DNA from: Thermofontimicrobium_A sp034505795
GTDB lineage: Bacteria; Zhuqueibacterota; Zhuqueibacteria; Thermofontimicrobiales; Thermofontimicrobiaceae
Assembly (NCBI GenBank): GCA_034505795.1
Contig: JAPDQM010000003.1
Location: 22,632-86,631, forward strand
DNA length: 64,000 nucleotides
Direction: 5' to 3'
Positions 40,439 to 49,195 of the stretch are shown piece by piece. Under the pieces are notes generated by a model that did not search any database, had not been told where the DNA came from, and worked only from the letters and a program-made list of their open reading frames with translations. The stretch's first letter is position 1; each line of letters opens with the position of its first letter. Made by a program: the position numbers and the translations under genes.

Positions 40439-41158
40439 GTGAGCAACTTGAAAAAGACGAAAAAATTGCATGAGGGGCGGAGAAAAAAATTATATGCCAC
40501 AACCGAAGCCGATCAATTGATCCTGGAATTCAAAGACGATCCTGCGGCGGGCGAAGGCACCAAAGCTGCGGCGGTCAAGGGCCGGGGTAGCATCGATAAA
40601 GACCTATCGGCCTATTTGTTCGACTACCTGGAGGGATTTCACATTCCCACCCATTTGATCAAAAATCTCAATGCCAGAGATTTGCTGGTGCGTCGCCTGG
40701 AGATGATCCCAATGAAAGTGATGATGTACAACATGATTGCTGGCAACCTGGATGAACGCTACGGCATTGATGCGAGCAAAGAGTTGAACTGTCCGGTCAT
40801 GGAGTTTTATTTAAAAGATGAAAAGCGAAACGATCCCATGATCAATCAAAGCCATGTCATCGCCTTCAACCTCGCGACAGCCGACGAAGTGCACATGATC
40901 GAGCGCCTGACCTCAAAGATCAATGCCATACTGAAATCTTTTTTCCTCAGGCGCAAGCTGTTATTGGTGCACTTTACGGTTGAATTTGGGCGGTATAAGA
41001 ACAAAATTGTGTTGGGCGATGAAATTTCGCCAGCCACCTGCTATCTCTGGGATGCCATGAAAACGACGCAGATCGGCAAAGAACGATCGCGGCCGAACTA
41101 TAACGAACTGGAATTGGACTACGAAGAGATCAAAAATCGTATTTTTTCCAAAGTGTAA
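40439..41158 (+). CDS. purC: SAICAR synthetase (PurC), divergent
   Basis: The 239-residue protein has the SAICAR synthetase fold: KKLHEGRRKKLYAT, LILEFKDDPAAGEGTK, FHIPTHLIKNLNARDLLV, NDPMINQSH, VHFTVEFGRYKNKIVLGDEI and SPATCYLWDA. Several positions differ from the usual family. The first strand has EGRRK where EGKAK is common, and the central VVRNxxAGS motif reads MMYNMIAGN, so the usual Arg is Tyr. The C terminus also lacks the usual D-x-Y/F-R pattern. It starts on GTG at 40439, 32 bases after purB. It is the only purC candidate in the window, and the neighbouring purB supports the assignment. Confidence 0.87.
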   Translation: MSNLKKTKKLHEGRRKKLYATTEADQLILEFKDDPAAGEGTKAAAVKGRGSIDKDLSAYLFDYLEGFHIPTHLIKNLNARDLLVRRLEMIPMKVMMYNMIAGNLDERYGIDASKELNCPVMEFYLKDEKRNDPMINQSHVIAFNLATADEVHMIERLTSKINAILKSFFLRRKLLLVHFTVEFGRYKNKIVLGDEISPATCYLWDAMKTTQIGKERSRPNYNELELDYEEIKNRIFSKV

Positions 41159-41358
41159 TCCTTGGGCGGGTTCGCCTATTTTGTTTTGCGGCAGCAATTT
41201 GCTACCCAACCGCAAGGCGACTTCATGACCGCCGATTCGGGTTGTTCGATTCGCGTCAAGAATTGTGGATAATTATTGAACAATATGCTGTCGATAAATT
41301 GGCGACTGGCTGGGCGATGTCCTATTGAATTTCATAGGCTACGGGAAAAATCAATGCG

Positions 41359-42096
41359 GTGCGGATAAGCCTGGCTGAAGCTATCAAGAGCAAATCATAC
41401 GCTAGTAAATTTGTTATTCCTACTTTCTGCAAATTATTCGAGGTGAATGTGGCAAGAGAAGGTGTTCCGGTTATTTTATTATTGCTACTGGTGCTTCTGG
41501 TGCTGGCGGTCGGAGCGATAGTAACTCACCAGCGGCTGCTATGGGGTCTCGTAGCAATTACGGGTGCATTCATTCTGTTTTCTGTCTATTTCTTTCGCGA
41601 TCCTCATCGAATTGTTCCCGCGGGCGATAATCTGATCCTCGCTCCGGCTGATGGAAAAATCATCGTTATAGAAAAGGTAAATGAACCCGAGTTTTTTAAG
41701 GGAGAGGCATTGCAGGTCAGCATCTTTATGTCTGCATTCAATGTGCATGTCAATCGAGTGCCCATCACTGGACAGGTAGTATATTTTAATTATCGCAAAG
41801 GGGCCTATCACCCGGCATACAAGGACGAAGCGAGTTTCTCCAATGAACAGAGTGCTATCGGAATTCAAAACGATAACATTCAAATTTTCATGAAGCAGAT
41901 CGCCGGTATTTTTGCCAGGCGGATTGTCTGTCATCTTCGTGAAGGCCATAAGGTGAAAGCTGGCGAACGCTTCGGCATGATCAAATTTGGATCGCGCATA
42001 GACCTCTTTTTGCCAATTTCGGTGCAGTTGCAGGTTAAAATGGACCAAAAAGTAACTGCCGGCACAACCATAATTGGAACATATACAGCGAGATGA
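41359..42096 (+). CDS. psd: Phosphatidylserine decarboxylase, short (PSD-B like) form
   Basis: The 245-residue protein matches the short phosphatidylserine decarboxylase family. It has two membrane segments near the N terminus, then YFFRDPHRIVPAGDN, LAPADGKIIVIEKV, SIFMSAFNVHVNRVPITG, and a C-terminal KFGSRIDLFLP with the Gly-Ser pair where the proenzyme cleaves itself to form the pyruvoyl group. It makes phosphatidylethanolamine from the product of PssA. The called GTG at 41359 gives a 30-residue extension over the family norm; GTG codons at 41443 or 41449 (before AREGVPVIL) are better by similarity. It overlaps pssA by four bases. Confidence 0.92.
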   Translation: MRISLAEAIKSKSYASKFVIPTFCKLFEVNVAREGVPVILLLLLVLLVLAVGAIVTHQRLLWGLVAITGAFILFSVYFFRDPHRIVPAGDNLILAPADGKIIVIEKVNEPEFFKGEALQVSIFMSAFNVHVNRVPITGQVVYFNYRKGAYHPAYKDEASFSNEQSAIGIQNDNIQIFMKQIAGIFARRIVCHLREGHKVKAGERFGMIKFGSRIDLFLPISVQLQVKMDQKVTAGTTIIGTYTAR

Positions 42097-42791
42097 AAAA
42101 CAAGAAAAGTGTCATTCCCAATTTTTTTACTACTCTAAACATCTTCTGTGGTTTTCTGGCCATTATCAGTGCCCTCGATGGCAAACTAGTGACCGCGAGT
42201 TGGCTGATTTCGTTAGCTGCGGTGCTGGATTTATTGGATGGGCAGATGGCGCGACTGGTGGGAGGCGGCAGCAGCTTTGGTGTCGAATTCGATTCGCTGG
42301 CGGATGTCATATCGTTTGGGGCCGCGCCATCGGTGCTGCTGTTCAAACTGCATTTTAGCTCCATGGGCATTTTGGGGGTTGTCATCAGTTTCTTACCGCT
42401 GTTTTTTGGAAGCGTGCGCCTGGCTCGGTTCAATGTGCTGTATGGTGGCAAGGAAAAGACCAAATTTTCGGGATTGCCTATCCCCCATGCTGCGCTAAAT
42501 ATTGCGGCGTTCGTCATCTGGAACTATCACTTTTGGGGTCAATTGCAACTAAGCCGAATTCTCATTCCCCAATTGCTGGTGGTATGCGTGCTAATGGTGA
42601 GCACCGTGGAATATTACACCATGCCCAAATTCACATTACGCCAGAGCAAGAAGAAACTACTAGGCATCGCATTGATGTTTCTGGCGGCGCTGATTTTGGC
42701 ACTATATCCACAGGAAACATTTTATCCATTGAGCTCCATTTACATTGTTTGGGGCGTTATCCGATATGTTTTTCGCCTGGTTCGCGGTTAG
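42093..42791 (+). CDS. pssA: CDP-diacylglycerol-serine O-phosphatidyltransferase
   Basis: The 232-residue membrane enzyme joins CDP-diacylglycerol and serine to give phosphatidylserine. The CDP-alcohol phosphatidyltransferase signature is complete (DGQMARLVGGGSSFGVEFD, then SLAD), and about six membrane segments follow. The ATG overlaps the psd stop by four bases, so the pair is translationally coupled and consecutive steps of the pathway are co-expressed. CdsA, the preceding step, is at 26957. Confidence 0.95.
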   Translation: MKNKKSVIPNFFTTLNIFCGFLAIISALDGKLVTASWLISLAAVLDLLDGQMARLVGGGSSFGVEFDSLADVISFGAAPSVLLFKLHFSSMGILGVVISFLPLFFGSVRLARFNVLYGGKEKTKFSGLPIPHAALNIAAFVIWNYHFWGQLQLSRILIPQLLVVCVLMVSTVEYYTMPKFTLRQSKKKLLGIALMFLAALILALYPQETFYPLSSIYIVWGVIRYVFRLVRG

Positions 42792-42828
42792 CCTGGCGGT
42801 GAATTTATGGCCTGATTTGAAAAAGTCA

Positions 42829-42857
42829 TTGTCTTTTTGAAATATTTTCTGTATATT
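42829..42857 (+). promoter_or_regulatory. Promoter of the DUF4321 gene
   Basis: TTGTCT (42829-42834), 17 bases, TATATT (42852-42857), about 50 bases before the ATG at 42910. Confidence 0.55.
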
Positions 42858-42909
42858 CATCTCAAGAAATGGCGCAATATCCCAAAATCAAATGGACTAT
42901 TGTTGAACC

Positions 42910-43185
42910 ATGCGCAAAAAATCCTTAGCCTTTGTACTGGTGATTCTGTTTCTTGGCGCCATCATCGGCTCGGCATTGGCAGAGTTGCTCGCGTTGCTGC
43001 TGCCGGCTGGCGTGGTGCATGACTTTTTCTTGCGATCGGCGACAATCGGCTTTGATCCGTTTACCTTGAATCTTGGGATTATCAGTTTTACCCTGGGTTT
43101 TAAATTTATTCTGAATGTTATTGGCGTGGTCGGAATTGCTATAGCAGCCTATTTGCTCCGCTGGTATCACCGGGAACGGTATTAG
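42910..43185 (+). CDS. DUF4321 family small membrane protein
   Basis: The 91-residue protein has two or three membrane segments and the DUF4321 pattern: FLGAIIGSALAELLALLLPA, VVHDFFLRSATIGFDPFTLN, LGIISFTLGFKFILNVIGVV and a C-terminal YLLRWYHRE. The function is unknown. It often occurs near housekeeping genes in FCB and Firmicutes genomes. It has its own promoter and precedes the tatA pair by about 310 bases. Confidence 0.85.
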   Translation: MRKKSLAFVLVILFLGAIIGSALAELLALLLPAGVVHDFFLRSATIGFDPFTLNLGIISFTLGFKFILNVIGVVGIAIAAYLLRWYHRERY

Positions 43186-43496
43186 CGATATAAAATAGAA
43201 TCGCAATTCAGTCACTGACCAATAAAATGCTTGTTCTCCCATGGTTGAACTGGAAATTGGCCGATTGATGTTGGTGCAACCCATCCGACGTAACGAGCAT
43301 CTGGGTCTCAGATAATGAGAAGAACATATTTCAGCCGTTGCTGAGCGACAGCGCTGAAGGGAGCGGCAATTTAGGATGTTTTGCATTTTCAAATAATGAA
43401 GATTGTTAAATAAGCGATCATATTATCAACACGCAGGAGTGGCGTTATATTTTGTATGAACCAGGCAATCAAAATGTTATAGGGAGGTGACGGTTT
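43186..43496. other. Intergenic stretch of about 310 bases before tatA
   Basis: I see no gene, no clear terminator and no strong promoter. A GGGAGGTGA ribosome site stands just before the tatA start. Confidence 0.35.
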
Positions 43497-43685
43497 ATGT
43501 TCGGTGCAATTGGTACTCCCGAATTGATTATGATTTTTTTTGTGATTCTTTTGCTGTTTGGATCCAAGCGCTTGCCTGAGTTGGCAAGGGGCATCGGCAA
43601 GGGAATTCAGCAGTTTAGAAAAGCAATGGAAGATGTCAAGGACGAAATCAATCTCAATGATATCGATCGGCAGTTGAGAGGATAG
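43497..43685 (+). CDS. tatA: Sec-independent translocase TatA/TatE family protein, first copy
   Basis: The 62-residue protein has a short periplasmic N terminus, one membrane helix (about 8-22, ELIMIFFVILLLFG), the hinge FGSKRLPELARGIGKG and an amphipathic helix, then a short acidic tail. This is the TatA-type pore subunit of the twin-arginine system. The ATG at 43497 has a strong ribosome site. A second TatA gene follows at 43806. No tatC is in the window. Confidence 0.93.
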   Translation: MFGAIGTPELIMIFFVILLLFGSKRLPELARGIGKGIQQFRKAMEDVKDEINLNDIDRQLRG

Positions 43686-43805
43686 CGGCCCGTCAGTCGC
43701 GTCATAGTAACAATTGGATGACCCAACTCTCATGGCCCCAGTTGATTCATCCCTGACAAAAATTTTTTGCCAGAAGGCATTACTTGAAAATTATGGAGGC
43801 TGAAG

Positions 43806-44000
43806 ATGTTTGGATTAGGCATACAGGAACTGCTCATCATTTTTTTTATTATCATTCTGTTGTTTGGTGCCAAAAAATTGCCCGAATTGGCATCGGGATT
43901 GGGCAAGGGGATTCGAGAATTCAAGCGTGCCAGTCGCGGCGTGGATGAAGAAGAACCGAAAAAATTGGAAAATACCAAAACGGAAATTTCTCAATCGTGA
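43806..44000 (+). CDS. tatA: Sec-independent translocase TatA/TatE family protein, second copy
   Basis: The 64-residue protein repeats the plan of the first copy, with helix ELLIIFFIIILLFG, hinge FGAKKLPELASGLGKG and an amphipathic helix with FKRAS. Its tail is different (EEEPKKLENTKTE). The two proteins are related but not identical and may play TatA-like and TatB-like roles, or be expressed together. It has a GGAGG ribosome site, and its stop codon overlaps the gatA GTG start, so it is coupled to gatA. Confidence 0.93.
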   Translation: MFGLGIQELLIIFFIIILLFGAKKLPELASGLGKGIREFKRASRGVDEEEPKKLENTKTEISQS

Positions 44001-45460
44001 CCCATGGATTGAATGTAACGGCATTGGATTTTCATACCATCCACCCCCTGCTGCAGCAACAAAAGATAACCTGTCGTCAGCTAGTTGAGCACTGTTTAAC
44101 CAAGATAAATGAAGGCATCGCGCTTAATGCCTTCATTTCTGTTTTTGCGACTCAAGCACTCCACAGAGCGGCGGTGATCGATGAAAAAATCCGCCAGGCC
44201 TGTGCCGGCCCCCTGGCGGGATTGGTAGTTGCGGTCAAAGATAATATTCTGGTCAAAGGCGAGCGAACAACCTGCGGCTCGAAAATGCTGTCCGGTTTCA
44301 TCGCGCCTTACAATGCCACGGTTATTGAACGCCTGGAGGCAGCCGATGCCATCATCATCGGAAAAACCAATATGGATGAGTTTGGCATGGGTTCATCCAA
44401 TGAGAACTCATATTTTGGCGCTGTTCGTAATCCCTTTGATCAGTCACATGTAGCAGGTGGGTCATCTGGTGGATCGGCCGCCGCTGTTGCCGCTGGCATG
44501 TGTTTGGCAGCGCTGAGCTCTGATACCGGCGGATCGGTGCGGCAGCCGGCAGCATTTTGTGGCATTGTCGGCTTAAAACCGACCTATGGTCGCGTCTCTC
44601 GCTATGGGCTGGTGGCTTATGCCTCATCTTGTGATCAGATTGGCATCATGGCCCGTACAGTGACCGACACTGCTACCGTGCTCGAATGTATTGCCGGATA
44701 TGATGAGCGAGATAGCACTGCTTTGGCTGAATCCGTTCCGTCATATTCGGAAGCCCTGGCAGCCCCGTTGGAGCGCCTAAGAATTGGCTTGCCAGCAGAA
44801 TACCTGGGACCAGGCTTGAATCCTGAGGTGCGAGCCGGTGTTGAACGCTGCGTCGGACTATTGGAACAGGCCGGGACGGCGATCGTCCGCATTTCGCTGC
44901 CGCACACGGAATTTGCGGTTGCCGCTTACTATATTCTGGCTACGGCCGAAGCCTCATCTAACCTTGCTCGCTATGATGGGATACGCTATGGCTATCGAAC
45001 CGCCCACAGCGCAAAGTGGGAGGAAATGGTTGCGGATAGTCGTAGCGAGGGATTCGGCGAGGAGGTCAAACGCAGAATTATGTGGGGAACTTATGTGCTC
45101 TCGGCCGGTTATTACGATGCTTATTATCGTAAGGCACAGCAAGTTCGCACACTCATTAAGTCAGATTTTAGCCGCGCCTTTGAGAAGTGCGATTGTATTT
45201 TAGCGCCTACCACGCCCACAACGGCATTTGCACTCGGCGAAAAATTGGCTGATCCATTGGTCATGTATCTGTCGGATGTTTACACCGTGGCGGCAAACCT
45301 GGCGGGATTACCGGCGCTGGCCCTGCCTGTTGGCTTTGATTCGAGACACCTGCCAATAGGCATTCAGCTTTTAGTCAAACCTCTTCATGAACAGACAGCA
45401 TTGCGAGTTGGCTATCGTCTGGAACAACTCCTGACACATGCAAGCATCACATCACGCTGA
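43997..45460 (+). CDS. gatA: Asp-tRNA(Asn)/Glu-tRNA(Gln) amidotransferase subunit A
   Basis: The 487-residue amidase subunit releases ammonia from glutamine for transfer to misacylated tRNA. The catalytic Ser-cisSer-Lys set is present: AVKDNILVKG, GGSSGGSAAAVAAG and SSDTGGSVRQPAAFCG. It also has GRVSRYGLVAYASS and the C-terminal ALALPVGF and LPIGIQLL. The length is standard. It starts on GTG at 43997, overlapping the second tatA by four bases. gatB follows after 165 bases; gatC is not seen in the window. Confidence 0.97.
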   Translation: MTHGLNVTALDFHTIHPLLQQQKITCRQLVEHCLTKINEGIALNAFISVFATQALHRAAVIDEKIRQACAGPLAGLVVAVKDNILVKGERTTCGSKMLSGFIAPYNATVIERLEAADAIIIGKTNMDEFGMGSSNENSYFGAVRNPFDQSHVAGGSSGGSAAAVAAGMCLAALSSDTGGSVRQPAAFCGIVGLKPTYGRVSRYGLVAYASSCDQIGIMARTVTDTATVLECIAGYDERDSTALAESVPSYSEALAAPLERLRIGLPAEYLGPGLNPEVRAGVERCVGLLEQAGTAIVRISLPHTEFAVAAYYILATAEASSNLARYDGIRYGYRTAHSAKWEEMVADSRSEGFGEEVKRRIMWGTYVLSAGYYDAYYRKAQQVRTLIKSDFSRAFEKCDCILAPTTPTTAFALGEKLADPLVMYLSDVYTVAANLAGLPALALPVGFDSRHLPIGIQLLVKPLHEQTALRVGYRLEQLLTHASITSR

Positions 45461-45625
45461 AGCTTTTCTCCAATTACAAAAATATTGCTCGAATCCTTCG
45501 GTGCGAGTGTATTGCAAGTTGCGATCAGTGTTCAAAAATCCTTGCTTAAAATATTCAGTTCTGGAGGAAAGTGCCTCACTTCGACACGTAGTGCAGCACG
45601 CTCGATGTAATTAGGAAGAATTTCG

Positions 45626-47086
45626 ATGAGTTTGATTCTGCACCCCATTATCGGGCTTGAGATTCATGCACGTCTTGCAACCCAAACGAAAATTTTTTGC
45701 TCCTGTCGTTCCGATTTTGGTGCGCCGCCCAATACGCATGTTTGTCCGATCTGCCTGGGCTTGCCCGGTGCCCTGCCGGTGCTGAATCGTCAGGCAGTCG
45801 CGATGGCCATAAAATTGGGTTTGTTTACAGGATGCCAGATCGCGACAACGGCGATCTTCGAGCGAAAAAATTACTTCTATCCGGATTTGCCGAAGGGTTA
45901 TCAGATTTCACAATACGAATCGCCCCTTGGGCGCCATGGGGCGGTTGAAATCGAAGTTGGCGACAAGCGCAAAAGGATTGGCATACAGCGGATTCATCTG
46001 GAAGAAGATGCGGGGAAATCAATTCATCAGGAAGATTGGCTGCCGCCAGATCAAACAATGATCGACCTTAATCGTTGCGGTGTGGCACTACTGGAAATTG
46101 TGAGCGAGCCGCAACTTCGTTCACCAGAGGAGGCGGTCAGCTACTTGAAGATGCTGCGTCAGATGCTGATCTATCTCGGAATTTGCGATGGCAATATGGA
46201 GGAGGGACATCTCCGTTGTGACGCCAATATCTCGCTTGCGGCGACAGGACACGCGCCAGCCCTTCCCAAGACTGAAATTAAAAATTTGAATTCTTTTCGT
46301 AGCGTTGCCAGAGCCCTACACTTTGAAATCGCCCGACAACGGGAGGCCATTTTGGCTGGCAAGCCGATCGTTGCAGCTACTTTGCTGTGGGATGCGCAAA
46401 AAAATATCGCGGTGCCCATGCGCGTCAAAGAAACGTCGCCTGACTATCGTTATTTTCCGGAGCCCGACCTAGTGCCCCTCCAGATTGATGCCGGCTGGTG
46501 CGAAGTATTACGCCAGCAACTGCCAGAGCTGCCGCTGGCGCGACGTGACCGTTTGATGCGGGAGCATGCGCTGTCGCCGACAATTGCCAACCAGCTTACA
46601 GAAGAGAAAGCGGTTGCCGAATATTTTGAGGCGGTGCTGGCACAATGTCCGCAACCACAAGTGGTAAGTAAATGGATCATTCAGGAATTATTACCCAGAA
46701 CGCCGGTGCAGCGAGAAATTGCCAGCACGGCTCCAACTCCAGCGGCCATGGCCGAATTTTTGAATCTGGTGATCGAAAACAAATTGAAGCGATCGGTGGC
46801 GAAAGATATTTTCAATCAGATGCTGCAATCAGGCGGTTCAGCCAATGCGATTTATCAATCGTTGCGTCAGCCGCCAGCGATTGATCCAGAGGAATTGGAT
46901 TTATTGGTGCGAAAGATCATTGATCAAAATCCAATGGCAGTCCGAGAATTCCTGGCTGGCAAAAGCAATCTGATACATTTTTTTATCGGTCAGGTACTTG
47001 CTGCCACAGGAGGCCGTGCCGATGCGCAAGAGGTGGAGCGACTGCTTCTGGCTAACATGCCGGCAACGGATTTTTCGAGAGGGTGA
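45626..47086 (+). CDS. gatB: Asp-tRNA(Asn)/Glu-tRNA(Gln) amidotransferase subunit B
   Basis: The 486-residue subunit binds the tRNA and phosphorylates the misacylated amino acid before amidation. It has the N-terminal IGLEIHARLATQTKIFC, CPICLGLPGALPVLN, FERKNYFYPDLPKGYQISQY, LEEDAGKSIH, RCDANISLA, and a C-terminal YqeY-like helical domain with KDIFNQML. With GatA it provides Asn-tRNA and/or Gln-tRNA by the indirect route. It is an independent ATG start 165 bases after gatA. Confidence 0.97.
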   Translation: MSLILHPIIGLEIHARLATQTKIFCSCRSDFGAPPNTHVCPICLGLPGALPVLNRQAVAMAIKLGLFTGCQIATTAIFERKNYFYPDLPKGYQISQYESPLGRHGAVEIEVGDKRKRIGIQRIHLEEDAGKSIHQEDWLPPDQTMIDLNRCGVALLEIVSEPQLRSPEEAVSYLKMLRQMLIYLGICDGNMEEGHLRCDANISLAATGHAPALPKTEIKNLNSFRSVARALHFEIARQREAILAGKPIVAATLLWDAQKNIAVPMRVKETSPDYRYFPEPDLVPLQIDAGWCEVLRQQLPELPLARRDRLMREHALSPTIANQLTEEKAVAEYFEAVLAQCPQPQVVSKWIIQELLPRTPVQREIASTAPTPAAMAEFLNLVIENKLKRSVAKDIFNQMLQSGGSANAIYQSLRQPPAIDPEELDLLVRKIIDQNPMAVREFLAGKSNLIHFFIGQVLAATGGRADAQEVERLLLANMPATDFSRG

Positions 47087-47094
47087 GAAAAATC

Positions 47095-47123
47095 TTGACT
47101 TTTAGAACTTTTTCGGTTAAATT
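47095..47123 (+). promoter_or_regulatory. Promoter of accB-accC
   Basis: TTGACT (47095-47100), 17 bases, TAAATT (47118-47123), about 175 bases before the accB start. A 61-codon frame at 47083-47268 overlaps it and is regarded as chance. Confidence 0.65.
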
Positions 47124-47299
47124 TGAATTCATTTTAGGGCTACCCATTGAACCTGGCCACGACATTAAGGCAATATTGGGGAAATTCTCACGAGAGGTGT
47201 GGCTGGCTTTTTTTCAATTCGCTGTCCGGATTAGCCAGAAATTTATCAAACGGAAACGATCAGAATAAGGCAGGCGAATATTTATAATCGGAGGCTGCG

Positions 47300-47794
47300 A
47301 TGAGGCCAAAAGAGATCAAGAAATTAATCGAATTTGTTGAGAAGAGCAACATCAATGAGCTAGAGGTCACGCGCTGGGGCAAAAAAGTGCGCATTGTGAA
47401 GTCATCTCGCAGCCAGGCGACAGTTGCCGCACCCGCGGAAGCCATGGCCGTGCCATCTATAGTGACCGTGCCAACTCCGCCGCCAGTGGTGCCCGTGAGT
47501 GCTGGTCCTGAGTCACCCCAGCCACTTCCTGAAGCGAAACCCACTGCTGCCAACCTCATCGAAGTTCGGTCGCCCATGGTTGGAACTTTTTACCGGGCAC
47601 CGGCGCCGGATGCCGATCCGTATGTTCAAGTGGGTGATATTGTGGCGCCCAATCAAGTGTTGTGCATTATTGAAGCTATGAAGTTGATGAACGAAATTGA
47701 ATGCGAAGTTCGTGGTCGTGTGGCAGAAATATTAGTTGAAAACGCTCAGCCAGTGGAGTATAATCAGATCCTCTTTAGAATAGAAAAGCTATAA
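47300..47794 (+). CDS. accB: Acetyl-CoA carboxylase biotin carboxyl carrier protein
   Basis: The 164-residue protein has an N-terminal helical part (KEIKKLIEFVEKSNINELEV), a Pro/Ala-rich flexible linker (about 40-85) and a C-terminal biotinyl domain with the biotinylation site EAMKLMNEI (K128). Biotinylated AccB carries carboxyl groups between AccC and the carboxyltransferase in the first step of fatty-acid synthesis. The ribosome site is GGAGG. accC follows after 21 bases. Confidence 0.96.
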   Translation: MRPKEIKKLIEFVEKSNINELEVTRWGKKVRIVKSSRSQATVAAPAEAMAVPSIVTVPTPPPVVPVSAGPESPQPLPEAKPTAANLIEVRSPMVGTFYRAPAPDADPYVQVGDIVAPNQVLCIIEAMKLMNEIECEVRGRVAEILVENAQPVEYNQILFRIEKL

Positions 47795-47815
47795 TTTTTA
47801 ACGACGGAGTTCATT

Positions 47816-49177
47816 TTGTTCAAAAAAATTCTCATTGCCAATCGTGGCGAAATCGCTTTGCGCATCATTCGTGCTTGTAAGGAATTGGGCATTGCGACGG
47901 TAGCGGTCTATTCTGAAGCGGATGAGAATTCACTTCATGTGCGATTTGCTGATGAAGTGGTCAAAATTGGTCCGGGGCCCAGTGCTGAAAGCTATTTAAA
48001 AATTCCCAACATTATCAGCGCGGCTGAGGTGACAAATGCCGAAGCGATTCATCCTGGTTATGGTTTTTTAGCTGAGAATGCCCAATTTGCCGAAATTTGC
48101 GAATCCTGCCGCATCAAATTTATTGGGCCGTCTGCGGAGATGATCGCCAATATGGGCGACAAAGCCTTTGCTAAAGCCAAGATGAAGAAGGCAGGTGTGC
48201 CCATCATTCCTGGCAGCAATGGAGTGGTAAATGACATTAAAGATGCTGAAAAGATAGCTGATGAAATTGGCTATCCGATTATTTTTAAAGCTACGGCCGG
48301 CGGCGGCGGTCGAGGCATGCGAGTCGTGGCTAATAAGAGTGAATTGGAAAAGGCCTTCATTACTGCCCGAACCGAGGCCAATGCTGCTTTCAACAATCCC
48401 GCTTTATATATTGAAAAATATTTTGAACATCCGCGGCATATCGAAGTACAAATTTTAGGCGACCGTTATGGCAATATCGTGGCCCTGGGAGAGCGGGAGT
48501 GTTCAATACAGCGGAAGCATCAAAAGCTGATCGAAGAATCGCCCTCGCCAGCAGTGACGGAGAAGATACGCAAGCGACTCATCGATGCCGCAATCAAAGG
48601 GGCTAAGCAGGTAAATTATGAAAGCGCTGGTACCATTGAATTTTTGCTGGATAGTGATGGTAAGTTCTATTTTATGGAGATGAACACCCGAATTCAGGTG
48701 GAGCATCCGGTGACCGAACAGGTGTTTGGTCTGGATCTATTGAAAAAGCAAATATTGATTGCGGCAGGAGAGAAACTGGATTCGTTGATCAAAGGTTTTA
48801 AATTGCGGGGTCATGCCATCGAATGCCGCATCAATGCCGAAGACCCGGATAAAAATTTTCGTCCTCATCCTGGCAAAATTGAGAGCTTTCATGTTCCCGG
48901 CGGGCCTGGCGTGCGGGTGGATACGCATGCGTATGCGCAATATGTCATTCCGCCGTTTTACGATTCGCTGATTGCCAAGGTCATCACCTCTGGCCGTGAC
49001 CGAGCTGAAGCCATTCTTCGCATGCGACGCGCCTTGGATGAGTTCATTATCGAAGGGATCCCGACGACAATCTCGTTTCATCAAAAAGTAATGGCTGAAA
49101 AGAATTTTCAGGATGGTAACTTTGACACCAAATATATTGAAAATCAATTCAAGCAAACCGAAAATCAGACAACCTAA
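47816..49177 (+). CDS. accC: Biotin carboxylase
   Basis: The 453-residue enzyme carboxylates the biotin of AccB using ATP and bicarbonate. It has the N-terminal KILIANRGEIALRIIRA, the ATP-grasp GGGGRGMRVV, GERECSIQRKHQKLIEE, and EMNTRIQVEHPVTEQV. The C-terminal domain is complete. The start is TTG at 47816. It ends 18 bases before gcvH, so the acetyl-CoA carboxylase and glycine-cleavage genes may share a transcript. accA and accD are not in the window. Confidence 0.97.
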   Translation: MFKKILIANRGEIALRIIRACKELGIATVAVYSEADENSLHVRFADEVVKIGPGPSAESYLKIPNIISAAEVTNAEAIHPGYGFLAENAQFAEICESCRIKFIGPSAEMIANMGDKAFAKAKMKKAGVPIIPGSNGVVNDIKDAEKIADEIGYPIIFKATAGGGGRGMRVVANKSELEKAFITARTEANAAFNNPALYIEKYFEHPRHIEVQILGDRYGNIVALGERECSIQRKHQKLIEESPSPAVTEKIRKRLIDAAIKGAKQVNYESAGTIEFLLDSDGKFYFMEMNTRIQVEHPVTEQVFGLDLLKKQILIAAGEKLDSLIKGFKLRGHAIECRINAEDPDKNFRPHPGKIESFHVPGGPGVRVDTHAYAQYVIPPFYDSLIAKVITSGRDRAEAILRMRRALDEFIIEGIPTTISFHQKVMAEKNFQDGNFDTKYIENQFKQTENQTT

Positions 49178-49195
49178 AAACTGGGAGAAACAAGA

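Noticed and set aside
47083..47268. A 61-codon frame overlapping the gatB end
   Set aside because: It contains a good promoter for accB and starts inside gatB; it has no recognisable features.
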